A stretch of 64,000 nt of DNA from assembly GCA_026874595.1 (NCBI GenBank), contig CM049311.1:34389176-34453175 (forward strand). Reading direction: 5' to 3'. The notes under the pieces were generated by a model, which did not search any database, was not told the DNA's origin, and saw nothing but the letters and a program-made list of their open reading frames with translations. The DNA comes from Sipunculus nudus (taxonomy: Eukaryota; Annelida; Sipuncula; Golfingiida; Sipunculidae). Both the position numbers and the translations under genes were made by a program. Positions 1 to 12,300 of the stretch are shown piece by piece (within the stretch, counting starts at the first letter, position 1; every line of letters starts with the position of its first letter).

Positions 1-3000
1 TTTATGATTAAATAAGCCTCGGCAGCGAATGCAGTCGATTGACTGCAGCTGAGGGCTTTTATAGCTGGATTTTTTTTTTTTTCCATCCTCACCAGGCAGG
101 GAGAGAAATGAGCTGATTTAATTTTAGCCATCCAGATATACCATCTAAAGAAACAACAGGTCATGTTTTATTCATATGTTGTTTATTCTAAATAAGTGGG
201 AGTTGGCATAGTATAACGTGGTAATGAAATAGGGACGTGAAAAGTGGCCTGTAGCCCGTATTAAATTGTTACAGGCCCAGCTGTGTGCATAATGCAGTAT
301 CTTGTTGATGTAGTGTTTCACAGGCTTCATGCACACTTGTTTTTGTCGAGCCTTAGCCAGGCCTGTGGCTTGAGTCATGAAGTTGGGGAATCAGGGAAGG
401 GTGTTTAGTCACCCAAATTTATAGCCTTTGTGCAGGGCTGAACCCCAGTAAGAACTAAAGATACACATCAACAGTCTTCAGTTGATGATAATTTTTAGAG
501 TATTCCAAGCTAAGGATAGAAGTGTATGCAGAACATGTAGTTCTGCCCTGTCCCAAGGTTTGGTGTGACCAGCCAGGGCACAAAGAAATATAATATTTTG
601 CCGTTGGGAATGAAACACAATCTCCTATTTGAGTGGCCTATTGGGCCTGGGTTGCCGCTCCACCGCTCCCACACATGCAAGGAACCCTTCACTGAGCAGG
701 GGCCCTTTGTGACTACGCCATTATCAGCCAAGCCGAGCGGCCGCACTACTTTATGCAAATAGGCCAAGCCTTATAAATAATCCATTATGTGTACCAGGCA
801 AATGGAACTCCTGAACAATATCCATGGCACTGGTGAAGCCAATTCAATTACCCACGCGGTCCAATGCCGCTTTGGCTTCCCTGTGGCATATGTGAAAACA
901 CCGAATATTCCCAACATGCTGGAATTCCAATTAAACATCAAAATTTTGTGCCAGGGCCCGAAAAGTGCGTGGTTGTTAGCAGGGGAGTTGGTTAGCTGGG
1001 CATGTTAATATGGAATCCAGGTTTAGGCGCCCATAGTGTAGTTCAGAGCTACACTGAACAGGCATGGACCTGTGCACAGTACAGCCATCTGTCGTGGTAT
1101 AAATGGGTCAAACTTGCTTTGTGACATAGCCTGTCAGTGTGGACTGTGTAGAATATGTACATTGTATAGCCCCCAGTGTTTGTTGAGAGCTACATGGGGC
1201 CTTTACTGAGAGAGGCCCATGTGATGCATGCTTGGCTATGCTCACTAAAGGGAAGTTTTAACCATTGGTGGGGGCTCCATGTGGGTGAGCCAGATAAGTG
1301 CCTGACTACCATGTGAGAGGTTAGTGGTGGTTTTTGCAGGGATTTTCTCACATGTTCATTCAGTCGGAAACTTTTTTTATAGTTTCCACTGAGTGACTCT
1401 CTAAAGCCTATTGGCCACACTGAAGCGTTCCTTTGTGTGTGTGTGGGAGAGATACATATATTGCGGTGCATATGTCTAGTGCGTATTCAGAACAGGTGAT
1501 AATCAACTTGAGCTGTCACAGGTAGTGGCAGGCTCCATGGAGCTTATCAGGGCAGTAAAATAGCAAACATAGCACAGTGTTTACTCGGTGGGACTGAGTG
1601 GGACAGAACTGTACATTTACCTGGAGTGGAGTGAAGAAAAAGAAAGAGAGCCAAACAGCCCAACATTTCATTATTGAATACTCCGAGAACATGAATTGTT
1701 AAAAACATTTCTGTCATTCATTAAAACCTTTTAAATTAATTTTCATTTACTTATATTTATTAGTGGGAGCATTATCATGTTTAATAAAATTTAAGTGTCC
1801 TTTTATTTTTATTATATGCAGATATATAATTGTGATATTTTAACCTCATGGTTTTAATACCAGAATTGTTATGGATTTTTTAGTGGCACCTACATTTTGA
1901 CTTTGATTTGTATTAAAAAAGTTAAAAAAGATATCCCCACATACTTCTGCAGTATAGATTATTTATCTATTCAATGAAAGATTGTTGTATTTGATTTTAA
2001 ATGGATTTAAATATGTTGCTTTGGAAAAATTCAGCAGACTGTGAATAGGTGTATTTTATATTAACATTACCTAAATATTTAAAATGTTAAATTTCAGTTA
2101 TTTGATTAAACTTATCATTATGTTAACTTTATTAATATATGCAGTCCATTATATGTCTTTGTTAGCAGTTACATAAAGAACCTCATCAAGATGAATTTTA
2201 TGACCTGTTGGTCATGAGAAATTTTGCAGTAATATGAAAATAGGTAATTGTATAGCTTCCAGAAGGGGCATTGTTGCTGAATTCCAACCTCATGAATATT
2301 CATGGTATGGTAAATGCTAATGAGCAGCTGATACTGCTGTCATTCATGTTTGGGGACATGTGACATGGTGACACTTTGGCCAGGATTTAACACTGCTGGA
2401 TGTGACTAGGGGATTCCCCCTGGTGCATTGTTGTGACAGCCAGGCAACATCAACACCTTGTCAACAATGTCCAGTGTATCTAAGGGTTACAGATGTATGT
2501 TTGCCCAGGTGATAGCATCTGTATTATTTTAAGCCATATATTGTGCAATGATAGAAATTTTGAGATACCATTGCTTTGCACTAGGATTGAGATCACCAGA
2601 ATAGCAAGATTTGTTTGTGTTAATGAAATAAAAAATGAAAATATATTTGAAAAAAAAATGAAAATATATATATATATTACTTGTACTCTTTAGAAATTAC
2701 TGTATTAGAACTAACAGTTGACAGAATGGTAATTATCAGCCATTGGTCCTGCTAGACATCTCAGAGGGTTCTGCAGAGAAGATTACTGTTGTGACTGTGT
2801 ATTGTGATAAAATTTCTTAGGCAACATATATTTTAAATATCCTTTATTATTAAATTATCAATATTGAGCTTTCTAAGTGGTAAAGCTTCTGAAATGTGAG
2901 GGAAAACGTATGAAAGAGTATTTATGAGGATTATTGAAAATAAATGCTGACTTTATCAACATTTTGCATCCAAGTACAAAATTCTACTACTAGGAGGAAA

Positions 3001-6000
3001 TACAAGTGGTTGTTTAATTTAAACCCTTTACTTTAGTCAAACATTTACCATAATCTGAAGAAGAGCCAGATCAAGATGTGATCAGTTCCCTTAATTCAAG
3101 ACTTTTAAACAATATTGTGTTAACTCATGATATTTGGACATAGACGAACAAATAGACAGGGGTGAATACATAGCCTTTGTTCATGTTAATTGAAAGAATT
3201 AATTATAGGCCTAGGTTTTTTGATAGTGTTATTTTCATGATTTTTAGGTCTTATTTTAAATATGAATATAAATCCGTTTTATGCACCTTGTTTCTGCAGA
3301 TATATTTGGTCAACTTAACCTGTTTTAATTATAAAACAGATGATTTTGCTGGACCCACGTGCCCTGACTCAGTTGAGCTGATCAGGACTGTTGTAGGGCT
3401 GCAGCAGCCTGGCTCCAGCGCTGGGGAGCTTGCTGAGCAGGGCTGGCTGAGGTCCTAGCTGCAGCCTGTACATTGATTATTGAGACAAGAAGGAGAACTG
3501 CCAGTTTGATAAGGGAAGCCCAGAAGCAATAGGAATTACTCCAGGCTGCCATCTGTAAATTACTACACAGTGTTAGAAACTCCTCACAGGCGCCATCTAG
3601 TGGCTGATAATCAGTGACATTTTTTCTCTTCAATGAGCCATTATCATTAAAGTACAAGCATATTGACTCCCATGTTTCACTTGTTATTTGCTCCAGGATA
3701 CATCACCATAATGAAGTGTTTTCATGTAAGGAGAATGGGCTGACATCCCTTTTGTTAGCTCAGCTGACTATAAGTCATCTGAGCTATAGTCGTGGTCCAT
3801 TGTCTGTTGTCCATCTGTCCGTCCGTAGATGTGGCACGTTTTGAAACCATAAGACCTAGGAATCCAAAATTCGGCATAATGTTAGATGTCCCAAGATCTC
3901 CTACCAAGCTGAAAACTGGGTCTTTGCGACTTTGTTCCTTTGAGAAATTAAGGAAAAACCTCAATTTTTTATTAAAAACCTATTTTCATACGTCAGAACT
4001 GCCTTATATCAAAACCACTCATCTGTTTTTCCTCATATTTACCATAAATATTCTTCTATATAGTTCCTATGTACATGCCAGAAATAAGGTCTGTATTATA
4101 TAATTTAAAAAAGTTATGGGCTCAAACATAATGCATTTTGTAAAAAATCTGGAAAGATATTTGATCTCTTAACACAAAACATGTTAAAGCTAAGGACTTT
4201 TTTCCAGTAACATAACTTTAATTAATCAAAATTAAATTGTATACCCAAAATTAGATCAAAATCTTTTAAATTTTTTAAGATATTAGCAAAAATAAAAAAT
4301 TGGTACCTTAAATTTTGCCCAACTTTGGCCACAGCATATTTTTTTCCTGTAAGTTCTGTGGATTTAATTTTCACAGCATGTGCACATAAGGATTTATTCT
4401 GTTAAAATCCGAAATTTGAAAATAAAGCTGCAAAATTAGGCTAGTTATTGAATTTTTTTTGGAGACTCTTGTTGTATTCCCTTACATTGTCAAGCAGTCC
4501 ACTTTGGTCACTGAAGGTCATTCAGGCTGTTGGCATAATGTTATGCAATCCCATCACTAGGGCAAGCCCTCCTTCCACTGAGTTGAGCTTGATCAGGCAG
4601 TTAATACCATTCCACAGGGAGCCTTTTTCTCTCCCCCCCCCCCCCCATTCTGTTGACAGACCTGCACTATGAACTAGATGAATCTTAAAATTAACATTTT
4701 TTTCAGCAATGAGCAGTAACAACGGACACCCCTCCCTCCACCCACCCCTTCAATACACAGGACTAATAAACAAGATGAATCTTATAATTTTAATGAAAAA
4801 TAAATTCTTTTTTTTATGAGACTTGGACAATTTTTATTTTTCTAAGAAAAAATTTCAGGAATTTAATCCTAATATTCAAATGTGATAAAATATTAGGATC
4901 TTATGTAAGTGCTAACTGACAAGATTTAAGAAGATATAAATACTTTGTAGCATTTCATTCATATCTCTTAAAGATGGTGGGGCCTAGGTGTGAATAACAC
5001 TGTTAACTTAGTATTAAAATTAGGAATATTGGTCAAACTTTGTAGGATTAATTTTTAACTCATATGGCCATATATTTAACTTTTGAAAACTTAATTACCT
5101 TCACACATTACTTGTTAATGAAATGTTACTTTTATATAACACTTACCCTAGGCCTATTTGTTCCCTTGGTGCATCACTAAATGGTTTAGCTCATGTCCAT
5201 TATTCTATAATTTACAGAATTTATTTTAGCAGGGCCATTTTCTCATAGCTTTTCTAATGATAATATACATGAAAAACCAAAAGAAATAAAAATATTTTGC
5301 AGTTACTAATATTTTCCAAAATTCAGCTGAGCGTTGTGACCCATGGGTCCCTTGTTAAAAATTTGAATCATATTATAGTCACCTTCTGTTTTAGAAACTT
5401 GTGCTTTCATGTATTAATTGTTATGTACATTAAGTCTTTTATGTGATACTATGATGAGAGGTGTTAAATCAATTGTCAAAGGATTAATTTACTCAAAATG
5501 AGTAAATTAAAAAAAATCCAATTATGATGCAGGGCTGGAGAAATCAGATCTTCCATGAAAGTGCCACTATTGTTCTGATTCAAGTTCAAATGTTGCTACT
5601 GCCATTAGTGTTAGTCATACAGTCAGTAATTAAATTAACACCTGCATTCATAAGATTACTACAATGACCAAACGTAACAGTAAAGAAATAAATAAAAAAT
5701 TAAAGCCTGCATAATATTGTGATTCTTGCATAATGTGCTATTTATTATCATACATAACAAAATTATAAAAAAAAACTAATAAAAAACTTTTATTATAACT
5801 AAACAACTCTCTTAAATTTTTTACACATTTACCAACATCAAGAAAAGGCTTGACACCCTGATAAATTTGGACAATTAGAATATTAATGTGTGCAACCATT
5901 TTATACAGGACCACCAGTGTTTGAGAGGACCATGTCCTCCTGACCAATACATTTTAAAAATTCTTCGAGCCCTTGTGTGGGGGGCCTGAAATGTCAATAT

Positions 6001-6146
6001 TAGAAACCGTTTTTAACCAGGCTGGACTTAAGATAAAGAGAGTCCATTGAGTTGATTGAAATGTTAACATTTTCTTTTAAATAAGTCGACATGGTTTGAA
6101 GTTAAATAACAGTATTCATAAGGATATATATGCTTACGTTTTTCAG
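1..6146. other. ARID1: ARID1 intron (3' part), AT-rich, with one dispersed repeat
   Basis: No exon was recognised. The stretch is AT-rich, except for a more GC-balanced block at about 560-1080 and a short GC-rich block at 3350-3450. Open frames here are short, lack homology I recognise and lack paired splice sites. It holds a copy of the 1.6-kb dispersed repeat (3757-5356, listed separately) and ends in a normal acceptor (tttttcag) at 6146. Confidence 0.7.
3757..5356 (+). repeat. Dispersed repeat R1, copy A (about 1.6 kb)
   Basis: The left end is an imperfect hairpin (AGCTCAGCTGACT, 3-nt loop, AGTCATCTGAGCT; one mismatch), followed by a GTCC-rich tract. The right end is the palindrome GACCCATGGGTC followed by CCTTGTT. 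The first 620 bases or so (to about 4380) are nearly identical by eye to 44164-44800; both then diverge. No coding capacity is visible. It may be a nonautonomous DNA element, but the class is unknown. Confidence 0.75.
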
Positions 6147-6330
6147 GAAAATGCTGTAGTTGGAGGTAATGATGAGTTAGGAGAAGGTACGGGTAACTCC
6201 GCTGTCAATTCACGGACTACCCCAACGTCTTCTGTAAACCCCTCACACCCCTCAGTGTCAGGTCTACTACCGACGCCATCACCGGGAGGGTCACAAGGGT
6301 CAAGGTCAAACACACCTGCATCTGTCACAG
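6147..6330 (+). CDS. ARID1: ARID1 coding exon, Ser/Thr/Pro-rich
   Basis: Read in phase 0 as ENAVVGGNDELGEG through PTPSPGGSQGSRSNTP to SVTG, 61 codons plus one base. Preceded by tttttcag and followed by gtaagg. This low-complexity composition is typical of the N-terminal half of ARID1 proteins. It is the first exon visible in the window; the acceptor shows that at least one exon lies upstream. Confidence 0.88.
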
Positions 6331-9300
6331 GTAAGGACTAGGTCACTTTAACTTTGCTTGGTAAATTAAAAATGTAGGATACATGCTGGTTCTACATCTT
6401 TGGTAACAGCTGTCTTAAATTATGGTTTGAATTTGCTTCTTAAGTTTAAAAATGAATGTAAAGTTTAAATTAATGTAAAAAAGTCACTGACTTGCAGCCC
6501 TGGTAATAATATTAGTTTGGCTTTGTGAAGGCAGGCTTACACAAGGTATGAAGAGTGCTTCTGCTGTTCTGTCATTTACAAAATTGTGTCATGCAGCAAA
6601 TACTGTCATACAGATAAAACGGTTCTGAGTCTTGGTACCTATCTGATGCTACGTGTATGGAAAAGCAACTTTTATGTTTATAATGATGTTCCAATAATTA
6701 TGTTCAAAATGAAAGTGTTGATGTAGTGAAAAAATGTTGCATTAGGAGCAAACTTTACATTATATGCAGTGCTCTTGTTCTGGACTTCACTTAAGGAGAG
6801 ATAGTATGGATTATCTGCACCATTTGTGGATTTACAAGTCTACAGCAGAACTAAACTGTAAGCAGAGGATATCAGAGGCTCATATTAATGACACAGACAA
6901 ATTCTCGGAGATTGTAGCCGCCCCAGGAAGAGTCAGTCTGGATGATGTGGGTGAAGTACAAAAGCAACATAAATGCAATCAGTTTGTGTATCAGTAACAT
7001 CGGCAAACTACAATTGGCGGCGTCTTGTCGTGATGAGGGTCTCCATGGACAGGGAGGAAGTATCAAGCCAGACAAGAGAAACTAGCTGAATGTCATCTGC
7101 TGCCAGACAAGTCCGAACAGATCAATGGCCGGGGAACTCTCACAGGATGAGGGAATACGTACAGTATTCGACTAGGATGGCGATGTTTAAGACGAGTCCC
7201 AGTATGTATGTTACATCGGAGGAAGGTTCACAATACAGGTTATTGGACAAGCAGTAAAGGATACATTTGTTGTAATGCTGATTTAAGTGTCTGCCAGCCT
7301 GTGGTTATGGTTGTAGAAGTATACAAGCCTGTTAGGAGTAGCCTCTGTCCTGTGATCTGTACTATTTACAAACTTTACATCTAGAGTGACTCCTGGAGTA
7401 TTGATCTACCGGTGAACCGCTGCAGTAAGTTCACATTGAGAACCTGGGAGTTTCTCTAACTGTGGTTTACAACCTGAGCAAACACTGGACAGAAGCATCC
7501 TTTGGATTTGAACACTGATCAAGGAGTTACAAAGAGAACAGTGGAAAACTACTCAGATTAAATGATAAAGTGTGAAAAGTGAGATTTGCATTTTAACACT
7601 TAAGATTAATTATCATTTGAAATTTTGAATGAACATTTTTATAAATGCAGAATGTAATCAATGAACATTGTATTGATCTGACCTTGTGAAGATCTTGTGG
7701 AAGAAAATCAATCTTTGAAGATACTCAACTTTCTTTAATAAAATTATGAGGTGAAATACATATAAGATTACATGATTTTCAGGAAATCAAAACTTTAAAG
7801 GTACTTTAACTTTCCTCAATAAGAATGTGATTTGAAATCCACATTGAGCCAATCTGTATTCCGTGAATTGTCACTCATTTTATCAAGGAGTTTATTGAAA
7901 AGGATATAGTTCTAGTGACAAATTGCAAGTCCCCTTCAACTATTTGAAATGCAAAGTTGTTTTCAAGCATTGTGGGAACCCAGATGGTTTCTTCCAGCTA
8001 GAATACTGTTTATTAGAATGAAGTATGGACTAACAATTAATGATGTGGTATTTTACCACATCTCAGATAGGATACCGTCTTCTTTGTATATAATCTGTTT
8101 CCCCTTACATTTAAATGGGTTTTAGTCTTCATAGAGGATTTCGAAGTCACCAAAAGACAGGATAATTGGATTTGACAGTGGATTACACAAATTAGATAAT
8201 TGAAGAACCTGACTAGACTTCACATCTCAGGGTTACTAGGATATTACCTGTTATAGCATAGTTTGTGTAGTTTCTGATAGATGTTGAGGCAATGGCCCAC
8301 TGGAGAAAAAATGCCAAATTTGTCAACTGGTATTCAAGTGGAAATATGGAAAATGACTCCCTTTAGGAGTTAGGACACTCAACATGGTTCCAGATTAGTC
8401 AGAACCGAAAAAAAAACTTACATTTTTGAGATGTTGCCATAGAAGAGTTGTATGACAACAGTTGATCGGCATTAACATCAGTTGTAATATAAATTCAGCA
8501 AGATAGATAAAACAGTGAAACACAAGTGAATACAGCCTCCAGGCTTCAGGAATGTTGATGTTAATGTAAACTGTCCAGTATGACATTTTAGGTTTCCCAT
8601 TCCGTGAAAAAGTCGTCAATTTTGAAATGTTAATTGTCAGTACTTGAAAGTCATAATTTTCAGAGAATTTTGTTGACAAGATGTCTTCTGCTCAGGACAT
8701 AAAAAAATTTAATGGTATAGTCATCTGCCATAAAATAATAATTAAAAATATTGAGTCAGATTTGTGAAAGAATATTCTTGTTTTCATTGAAATATTGAAT
8801 GTATGTGCTGCGATTGGTTTCAGGGAACCAGACGGGAAGTCCTATGCCCCCACCTCGTCCTCCTTCAAACCAGGTAGAGGGCCCGAATAGAATACAGTCT
8901 CCCATGGCAGCACAAGGTAGGTCAAAGGTCAATTAATACTCATAAAAAGATTAAGCATTGAACAACCACACCACTGTTAATGATGGTCTTATGTTATGGG
9001 CACTGTCCATCTGTCGGTTCATCTTCCTTGCAGTTGTAATAATTTGCAAGGCATTGGATGGATGTTCATGAGACTTGCTGTAAATATTTACCAATAAAGT
9101 ATATCACCTGAGTTGGTTTCAGTGACATCAGAACTCACTGGACTTCTTTTAGGTTGTGCTGTGATAACTTAGTCACTGGGCTTCTTTTAGGTTGTGCTGT
9201 GATAACTTAGTCACTGGGCTTCTTTTAGGTTGTGCTGTGATAACTTAGTCACTGGGCTTCTTTTGGGATGTGCGATAACTCAGTCACTGGGCTTCTTTTA

Positions 9301-12300
9301 GGTTGTGCTGTGATAACTTAGTCACTGGGCTTCTTTTAGGTTGTGCTGTGATAACTTAGTCACTGGGCTTCTTTTGGGATGTGCGATAACTTAGTCACTG
9401 GGCTTCTTTTAGGTTGTGCTGTGATAACTTGGTCACTGGGCTTCTTTTAGGTTGTGCTGTGATAACTTAGTCACTGGGCTTCTTTTAGGTTGTGCTGGGA
9501 TAACTTAGTCACATGGCTTCTTTTAGGTTGTGCTGTGATAACTTAGTCATTGGGCTTCTTTTAGGTTGTGCTGCGATAACTTAGTCACTGGGCTTCTTTT
9601 AGGTTGTGCTGTGATAACTTAGTCACTTGGCTTCTTTTAGGTTGTGCTGTGATAACTTAGTCACTGGGCTTCTTTTAGGTTGTGCTGTGATAACTTAGTC
9701 ACTGGGCTTCTTTTAGGTTGTGCTGTGATAACTTAGTCACTGGGCTTCTTTTAGGTTGTGCTGTGATAACATAGTCACTTGGCTTCTTTTAGGTTGTGCT
9801 GTGATAACTTAGTCACTGGGCTTCTTTTAGGTTGTGCTGTGATAACTTAGTCACTGGGCTTCTTTTAGGTTGTGCTGTGATAACTTAGTCACTGGGCTTC
9901 TTTTAGGTTGTGCTGTGATAACTTAGTCACTGGGCTTCTTTTAGGATGTTCGATAACTTAGTCACTGGGCTTCTTTTAGGTTGTGCTGTGATAACTTACC
10001 CAGCATTGGAATTTGATGAAAACACTGCGTCTCACCTGAGTTTGATTATCTTCAAAATCTGTACCTATTTGAGGATTTCAGAGGTCACAAAACTAAGACT
10101 GGCATATAATGAACTTTTGTGGTACTCTTGTTTTGATTAAAGATGTATATATTTTCCTGTTTAAAAATGTTCCTTAATGAGACCTGATGCATGTTTAACT
10201 CTTTAATTATACCTGTATTAATTACTGGTCAAGAAGCTTATTGCAACAGGTAGATTTTTATGATACAGTTAAAAATTTATTAAGATTCAGTATTCTACAT
10301 CGAGAAAAAAAACCCAAAAATCGATTGAAAAATAGTTTACAAAAATAATGCTGTCGTGTTGTGTTTATATTGTAATCCAGGCATGAATATTTTCAGAAAT
10401 TACCAATAGGTCATGAAGAATACTATGTTACATGTTTAACTGATGAAAGCAAACACCTGCAGGTGATACTGTGATTGCCACTGTGTCTGCTAGGGTTTCA
10501 AATTTGCGATATTTTAGAAAGGAAAATTAATGTGAAATTAAAAATAAATGAAATGCCCAGTCTACATATCTCACATACAATAACAATACATGTATCATGC
10601 CATGGCAAGGCAAAATTTTAATAAAATTTATATTAACAAATCATTTATGTTTTCCGTAAGTAAAAGATTTATTTTATGAATAAAATGAGTTTGTTTACAT
10701 ATCTGCTTATAATGATAAAGAAATTCCACTTGTTTGATGTTCCCTAGGTCCTCAAATTATAAAGATTTTTGTGAGCATTTTAATTAATTCGGATAATAAA
10801 ATATGATATATTCTCTTGTGTTTACTCTCAGGTGAGGTAGCGAAAAATGAAACTGTCATGAAACGCTAACTAAGTGGAAATCACAAAATTTTTAACCTTG
10901 CAAATATAAAACCAACCACAGTATCTTCCTCCAGGTATTATTTCTAAGGTATAATATATCAGTTGTATTTATGAGAATAAAGTCACCAACAGACAGGTAT
11001 TAAGTGGGTTGAGACTGAGTGACACTGTTAATTAAAAGGTAAGCCCAGGTATTTATTGTCATCAGAGGTAGCTTCATAATGGATGCGGGGGCTTCAGAAG
11101 TTAAGGGAGAAGAAAGATGCGGAGCATGTGAATCAGTGTCTGTAAGAAAGACGTGAAACATGAGATGTCAACCTGATAATTATGGTGCACCATCTTAACC
11201 ACAGGAGAACTGATGCCACCTGTAGAAATGCAATTAGTGTGTAGGGAGATTATTTTATGTCTGTAGTTTTAATATAATTGCATAAATCATCTTAGCTTCC
11301 ACTCAAAGGAAAGTGGCTTTCAATGCACTATCCTTTTTCAAGTGAGATTGGTTTTATGGGGAAACTGCATTGATAAATTGTCTGTGACAGTGTTTTGAGG
11401 TTTTAATGCTGAACATGGGACTGTCCAATGCGGATATAATGCGTGTGTATGGTTTTATGTGAGAGACCACGTGTATCTATGGAGACGGAGCCATGTGATC
11501 ATTAGCTCTCGTCAGAGTGGGCATGTTTCTCATTATGGGTGCTGGCGCAGTAGATAATCATGAAATTGTCTCTCTGAAGCAGCCAGCTGAGGACATAGTC
11601 AGCAGGCCACACTTACAGATGGACACAGGTGCATTTCACTGCTGTTTTTTGAGAGTTTTGGCAGCTGTTGATTGCTGGCAGTCCAGGGTTTCTCCAGTCA
11701 GAATACATTGATAGATCACAGTTGGTTTATTGATTTTTGTGTGCATACAGAATAAAAGCATCTATAATTAGAGAGATCAAACCAGGCATTCCAAGCTTAC
11801 GCTTTCAGGCCAATATACTTAACAATATTGGTTTAAGATATGGTTATATCATTATCATTAAATGTTGACCTGTCCTGTTTTCAGAGTAATTACTGAATGA
11901 AATCCTGTTACATATTTAAATATCAATTTCTGTGAATATATGTAAATATAGTAAGCATTCTCTTGTTTTAAAATCACAACTGTGTGAACCTTATGTTAAA
12001 TTATTACATTAAGTTGAAATAAAAATAAAAATTCTATTGAATTAATGAAATGAACACTGAATGAAAGCAGAATAGACAGGGCCTGTGTGCAATGAGCTCC
12101 CCCTGGTGGTGAATGTGTGAATTGATGAGCATGTGCACTTTGTCCCTGAGATAAGGCAGGATGCATTGTGAAGGGTAAAACTTGATGTTGGTGGTACACA
12201 TGGCTTCTCAGGGATATAACACAGCCTCAGACAGGTCAGCTTGTACATCACTAAGCCACATTACACTTGAGTACATAAATATGTCAGCAGTGCCTTCAGA

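Noticed and set aside
3177-3458. 93-codon open frame with a GC-rich end
   Set aside because: Its composition changes abruptly at 3350, no acceptor or donor fits the ARID1 phases, and no homology is recognised.
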